The notes under the pieces: model-generated
The model's database searches: none
The model's input: only the letters and a program-made list of their open reading frames with translations
What the model was told of the DNA's origin: nothing
Position numbers and translations under genes: made by a program
Source: Crambe crambe
Taxonomy: Eukaryota > Porifera > Demospongiae > Poecilosclerida > Crambeidae
Assembly (NCBI GenBank): GCA_963924555.1
Contig: OZ004581.1
Coordinates: 2,170,001-2,234,000, forward strand
Direction of reading: 5' to 3'
Length of the DNA: 64,000 nucleotides
Shown here: positions 59,563 to 64,000 of the stretch, piece after piece
Position numbering within the stretch: the first letter of the stretch is position 1
How the letters are laid out: every line of letters starts with the position of its first letter

Positions 59563-62102
59563 GGAAAGCAGACATGCTACGTATGTATGGAAGCTTACAA
59601 AAATGGTCATCGCAAAAAGAAATTACAATATACAGTAACAGTCCACTCTGAAAGAGGACGGATTTCTCAACAGAGGAATCTAGCTAAAAGTATCTTTGTA
59701 TATTACACTCTATACAAAATAACCTCCATGTGTAGAGGTTCACATCACAGAATATTGCTCAGCTAACTCCTCCCAGTACCAGTGACTTCCCCAGTATGGG
59801 ACTAAATTATACCTACAGACACTACAATGCAATTTCCCTATAGTATGGGACTAATTACGTACCACATGCATACAGACAGTACCACAATGCAACTTCCCTA
59901 GTATGGGACTAAATTACCACATGCATACAGACAGCACCACAATGCAACTTCCCACATGCATACAGACAGCACCACAATGGAACTTCCCTAGTATGGGACT
60001 AATTACCACATGCATACAGACAGCACCACAATGCAACTTCCCTAGTATGGGACTAAATTACCACATGCATACAGACAGCTCCACAATGCAACTTCCCCAG
60101 TATGGGACTAAATTACCACATGCATACAGACAGTAGCTACTCACTCCACAGAGATAGGTATGCATCCTGTGGCTATTGTTAGTCCACGGGAGTCCAGTTT
60201 CTCAACCTGCCACATGTTGATCAGATCAGAATTCCCTAAGGAGAGTAAAAAAAAAAAAAGTCACGTAATTGCTGAAGAGAAGACAAATGGTTTCTTCCTT
60301 CTTTTGCTCCCCACTCCTCCCCCTTCACCTCCTCTCCTCCCCCCTCCACCCCCTTTCCTCCCCTCCCCCTCTCCTCCTTTCCTTCCCCCTCCACCCCTTT
60401 CCCCTATCCTCCCCCTCTCCCCCTTTCCTTCCTTCCTCCACCCCCTCTCCTCCCCCGCCTCCTTTCTCTACTACATACCTGTTAGTTCAGTGTCAGTGAC
60501 GTGGAAGATGTCTCCCACCTCGAAGCCCAACTCTGGCTTGAAACGACTTTTGTGCGAGATCTTTGCCCTCACATAGAAGTTATCTCTGGAAAACATGTCC
60601 AGTTTGTTGTAGCCTAAAGTAAAATCGCAATTCATATCTTATAATTGGATAACCATACACATGCAGTATAGTTGGCTACTGATGAATTCCAAGACTATGC
60701 AGTCCAAGCAAAACTGCCCGGCAGTTTGGCCAGCCATTATTCCGGGGGTTCAACTGGCCGGCCATTTTTCTGGGGGTTCCACTACACACGTACACATACA
60801 TGCAGTACTTAATACCTTCTTTGTCATACTTGACTTGAAGGAGACACTGTTTCCCTCTGCTGTTGAACCTATTCAGCAATTCCATAGCTTCTGCATAAGT
60901 CATGTTAGTTGCAGAACGCCCACAGATCTAAACACAATTTATACAATGTCATGTGACTTGGTTACAATGTCATGTGGCTAGGTTACAATATCATGTGACT
61001 TGGTGATAATATCACATGTGACTTTGTGATACATGTCATGTGACTTGATGACAATACTGTAGCATATGTACCTGCATGATCCTGTCTCCTGTTTTCAAAC
61101 TCCTGCTGGTGCTCCTCTTGGACTGAATGAATAGACCGTTGCCACGCCCACCAATGATGGAGAGACCTGCTCCGAGCTGGCCAAAGGGAATGATGACCCT
61201 CCTGGTCCCATCCTCCCTGCATGGAGGAAACATGTGATTGTCAAGAGAATGATCAACTTTGTAGAAATTATAATATAATCATGTCACTGGTGGGACTCAA
61301 TCTCACAGTCACCCGCTGACAAACCCAGAGTGCACTCACTCACTGCCCGTGACTCCACAAAATGGGGAATTATAATGATGGTGACTTGTACGCAAGTATT
61401 TTAAATTCCTCCACACAACTTTATATAATGAAGTTAATGTATGCCTGTTCACACGTCAAACCTATGTACATACATACCTGTTTCGTTCATCAGATATCAA
61501 GTCATTAGGATTGATCTACACACATAATAAGAATAATCAGAAGTGAGGTAAGATTTCATGGATTTAGTCATAAGTAGAAACCAAATATTATTCATATTTG
61601 GCCACTTCTAAATACTTTGGCTCACCACAACTCATGACTACTAGTGGCCATGGTCTGGAAATTTGGTGTGGAGATAGTCTAACCATGATTACTAGTAGCC
61701 TTGGGGCTGAAATTTAGTGTGGAGATAGTCCAACCATTATAGAACACATGACAGAAGTTTGGAACTAATTCATCAAAGCATATTTGAGAAGTAACAGATT
61801 CAATTAAGCTAATAAAAGTGGTATTTCTACATGAAGGTTCATGTTTCAATTATTGTGCAGTACCATGTTTTCCTTCTCTTACCAGATCAATATCATCGAG
61901 TGACTTTGAGAGAGGTCTGGATATGTTCTCACTCTCTGGTCTCTTGCGCTGACTCCTGTGTCTCCTCCTGATCTTTATGGCCCTCCGGGGGCGCAGTTTC
62001 CTTTGTGATTGAGGGGGATCTTCCAGAGACAGTGGCGCATCTGTTGAGTCACTATCATACCTATTGGGACAATCCCTAGTAATCATTACTCAAACAAACA
62101 CA

Positions 62103-62133
<31 letters not shown>

Positions 62134-63743
62134 AATAGACACCTAGACACACCGCACCTTGTGAAATTGCTATTTTCCTTGGTTCCCTCGCTCCCATAAT
62201 CCTCGCCATCAGGGACCGACAGGGAAGGACGAGGCTCGGGAATAATCATCCCTGTGACTGTCGCCTGGGTCCTGATGGAGGCCTGGTTCCCAATCGGGTC
62301 ATAGAATTTATAGTCACGATTGAAGGACGCTAAACAAAGAAGACCGTAATTATAGTGACTAAAATTCACCTTTCACCTTTCATTATAGTGTTGGTACAGT
62401 GATCTTGCAAAATTTTTTTACATAACCTCTTCTCAAAGGAGTTTGGAGTTGGGCTACTTAAAAGGAAGTTAAATTTTGGTTTAGTGTTCTGAATTTTCAT
62501 GTTGCAAGATCACTGTATTCTATCTATTTTTTGGCACTCAGAATTTGGTTGTGATAGCAGTTTTATCTATAACACTCCAGGGTCAAGGGTGAGCTTACTA
62601 CAGTTTTAGTGGATTTAATGAAACTTGTCTCTTTATCATAACAGTCAGACACAAGACATTTAATGTCCAGGAAAAACTGCAGTTTAATTGTCTCCATGCA
62701 GCCATTTTCCTGTTGATCTGACACTATGTATTATAATAGAAAGAAGTGTTTGATTGAAATCGGTGCAAATTCAGTCCTTTGCAGTCGCAACTTGCAATTT
62801 ATTCTAATCAGTTTTATACCGAACTTTGCTGAAAGATTATTGGTTTAATACCGAACTTTGAACTTTGCTGGAAAAATGTCTTGTATCAGGCCGTTATTTA
62901 AAACAACAACAACAACAAACCTTTTGGACTTGCAATGATGCCATCTTGCTGTGACTGATTGGATATTCCAGTGAAAGCTTCTGTGTCACTATGCACGAAG
63001 TAATAGTTGTCATCATTCAGATCTCGGCTATCCTGGAGAAAGCACAGAAGAAAGCATAAATAAAATACTTATAGTTATGTACATAATATATTTTAATACC
63101 TATCTTCAGACCACCCTGAGACCACCTCTCTTTAAAGACCACTTGGTTATGTGCTTTGTACCATTGATTTTGACCTCTGTAAAGAGACCACCTCCATTAA
63201 TTAAGAGACCACCCTATTCAGAGACCACCTCTCTTTAAAGACCACTTGCTTGTATCATTGATTTTGACCTCTGTAAAGAGACCACCTCCATTAATTAAGA
63301 GACCACCCTATTCAGAGACCACCTCTCTTTAAAGACCACTTTGCTTGTATCATTGATTTTGACCTCTGTAAAGAGACCACCGTCCTCCATGAAGAGACCA
63401 CCTTTAGGTGGCCCAGAGGTGGACGCCATAGACCGGTTTCACTGTACAATCATACTAATGCATGCTGCGGTCCACATAAACACAATATGAAATATGATAT
63501 GATTGGGTTTAATACTTGTTTACTTTCAGTTATGGTAAGTATAATTATACGACAGACATACATGCAATTGGTTTAATCTTTGTCTGCTTCCAGTTATATG
63601 GATTTAGTATTTTGGAGTTTTCCCAGTGTCAAAATGTGTCAGTATGTACGTATGCACACATAACATGCTCTCCATGCATAACATACCTCAGATAAGTCAT
63701 CACTCGTGTCTCTAGTGACGCTATTGGATGTACTGCTGGAAAT
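57199..63743 (-). CDS. MAGUK scaffold, PDZ-SH3-guanylate kinase-like (CARMA/DLG5-like), N-terminus outside window
   Basis: Fifteen exons in transcript order: 63743-63687, 63032-62921, 62329-62158, 62060-61883, 61515-61478, 61216-61072, 60927-60816, 60613-60479, 60235-60145, 59446-59394, 59193-59074, 58601-58491, 58291-58179, 57900-57675 and 57305-57199; phases agree at each join. A Ser- and Arg-rich linker precedes a PDZ domain (RRVIIPFGQLGAGLSIIGG, LKTGDRIMQ, TYAEAMELLNRF). The SH3 follows (DNFYVRAKIS, ELGFEVGDIFHVTDTE, GCIPISV). The kinase-like part begins RPLVLVGVFDSELS, with no P-loop glycines, so it should be catalytically dead, and ends RMIVWENYF. DLG5, ZO and CARMA proteins share this order; CARMA would have a CARD upstream, which cannot be seen here. 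It is a membrane-linked scaffold by family. Confidence 0.85.
59210..59395. repeat. short tandem repeat in a MAGUK intron
   Basis: TATCATGTGACTTATGTGGG recurs at least four times with variable spacers containing TATTGAGTGGT. Confidence 0.7.
59453..59562. repeat. AAAT microsatellite
   Basis: Near-continuous TAAA/TCAA tetramers in a MAGUK intron. Confidence 0.9.
59790..60134. repeat. minisatellite of about 57 bp, six copies
   Basis: The unit contains TAGTATGGGACTAA, ACCACATGCATACAGACAG and CACAATGCAACTTCCC; one unit is shorter. It makes a spurious open frame on the plus strand. Confidence 0.85.
60300..60475. repeat. polypyrimidine tract in a MAGUK intron
   Basis: About 175 bases, almost all C and T, directly next to the exon 60479-60613. 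On the transcribed strand it is a purine run just after a donor site. Confidence 0.85.
61262..61365 (-). mobile_element. tRNA-derived SINE-like element, second copy
   Basis: On the minus strand, GAGTGCACTCTGGG and GAGATTGAGTCCC match the box A/B layout of 30955-31090, and both copies continue CACCAGTGACATGAT. Confidence 0.5.
62103..62130. repeat. C28 tract in a MAGUK intron
   Basis: Uninterrupted C run in the 97-bp intron between exons 62158 and 62060. Confidence 0.9.
62395..62517. mobile_element. foldback MITE, related to 38403-38578
   Basis: TACAGTGATCTTGCAA at the left, TTGCAAGATCACTGTA at the right; interior GAGTTGGGCTACTTAAAAGG is shared with the other copy. Confidence 0.75.
63105..63446. 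repeat. tandem repeat of about 120 bp, three copies, within a MITE-like element
   Basis: GAGACCACCTCTCTTTAAAG, GACCTCTGTAAAGAGACCAC and TCCATTAATTAAGAGACC recur in order; the right edge is GGTTTCACTGTA, like other MITE ends here. Confidence 0.7.
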
Positions 63744-64000
63744 CTAGGGGAGAAAAATATACATCACAACTTTTGTATAATACTGTTCTCCATAATTCAT
63801 GATTACTGGTAGCCTTGGGGCTGAAATTTGGTTTAGAGACATGCAAATCAACCATCACAGCTCACTTGGTAAGGGTTTGGGACAATTTCATCAGAGCATG
63901 CTTGGAAAGTGACCTATACCGCAAAGCATACGTGACTGTAATGTTACACATGCAGTCTCTGAATAAGGACACCTTTCTATTAAGTGTATTTGGATGTTAT

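Noticed and set aside
59903-60136. Repetitive 77-codon frame
   Set aside because: Made by the 57-bp minisatellite; no conservation outside the repeat.
60160-60576. Pro/Ser-rich plus-strand frame
   Set aside because: Translation of a polypyrimidine intron tract opposite the MAGUK gene.

Overview
The window is metazoan nuclear DNA. It has small introns with GT-AG sites, AT-rich intergenic DNA full of short tagc runs, many small inverted-repeat transposons, and TATA-box promoters. Gene content (Delta-like receptor fragments, Death-PNP and caspase genes, TRAF-like zinc fingers, a MAGUK) and texture point to a demosponge; Amphimedon queenslandica is my best guess, from memory and not by search. 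All gene models are read by eye from splice signals, phase and paralogue comparison.

1-13.1 kb: three tandem copies (A, 5'-truncated by the window edge; B; C) of a small type I membrane protein. It has a signal peptide, an MNNL-like Cys-rich domain, half a DSL motif, a Thr/Pro stalk, one membrane helix and a tail carrying NPVYG (NPxY) motifs. Extra phase-matched tail exons lie downstream of each copy. 13.1-14.0 kb: a single-exon SAM-dependent methyltransferase behind a CpG-rich promoter.

15.4-28.4 kb: a Death-domain plus nucleoside-phosphorylase (PNP) gene, then a CARD-like plus caspase plus SAM-like gene, then a decayed partial PNP copy. A second Death-PNP gene, here with the SAM-like exons, lies on the minus strand at 49.7-53.5 kb. 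Nearly all domain exons in these genes start and end in phase 1, and the caspase and PNP genes share the same two C-terminal exons, as expected for exon shuffling.

32-43 kb and 54-55 kb: a cluster of TRAF-like genes sharing an unrecognised C-terminal domain. Their N-termini differ: a 34-residue repeat array of about 28 copies, a RING plus TRAF-type zinc finger, a degenerate RING plus TRAF-type zinc finger, and a short unique N-terminus. Two of them sit head-to-head with members of a second unrecognised minus-strand family. Every promoter carries a kappaB-like GGGRNNYYCC site next to a TTTTCCC-GGGG block, often with a TATA box and sometimes an NRF-1-like palindrome. This is the most coherent candidate for an undescribed system: a Rel/NF-kappaB-responsive, TRAF-like immune gene cluster beside Death, caspase and PNP effectors.

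44.0-46.6 kb holds a pogo/Tigger-like DNA transposon with a PHD finger. 57.2-63.7 kb (minus, 5' end outside the window) is a PDZ-SH3-guanylate-kinase scaffold of the CARMA/DLG5/MAGUK kind. CARMA relatives act upstream of NF-kappaB in other animals, so the neighbourhood reads as innate-immune and death signalling, though physical linkage alone does not prove shared function.
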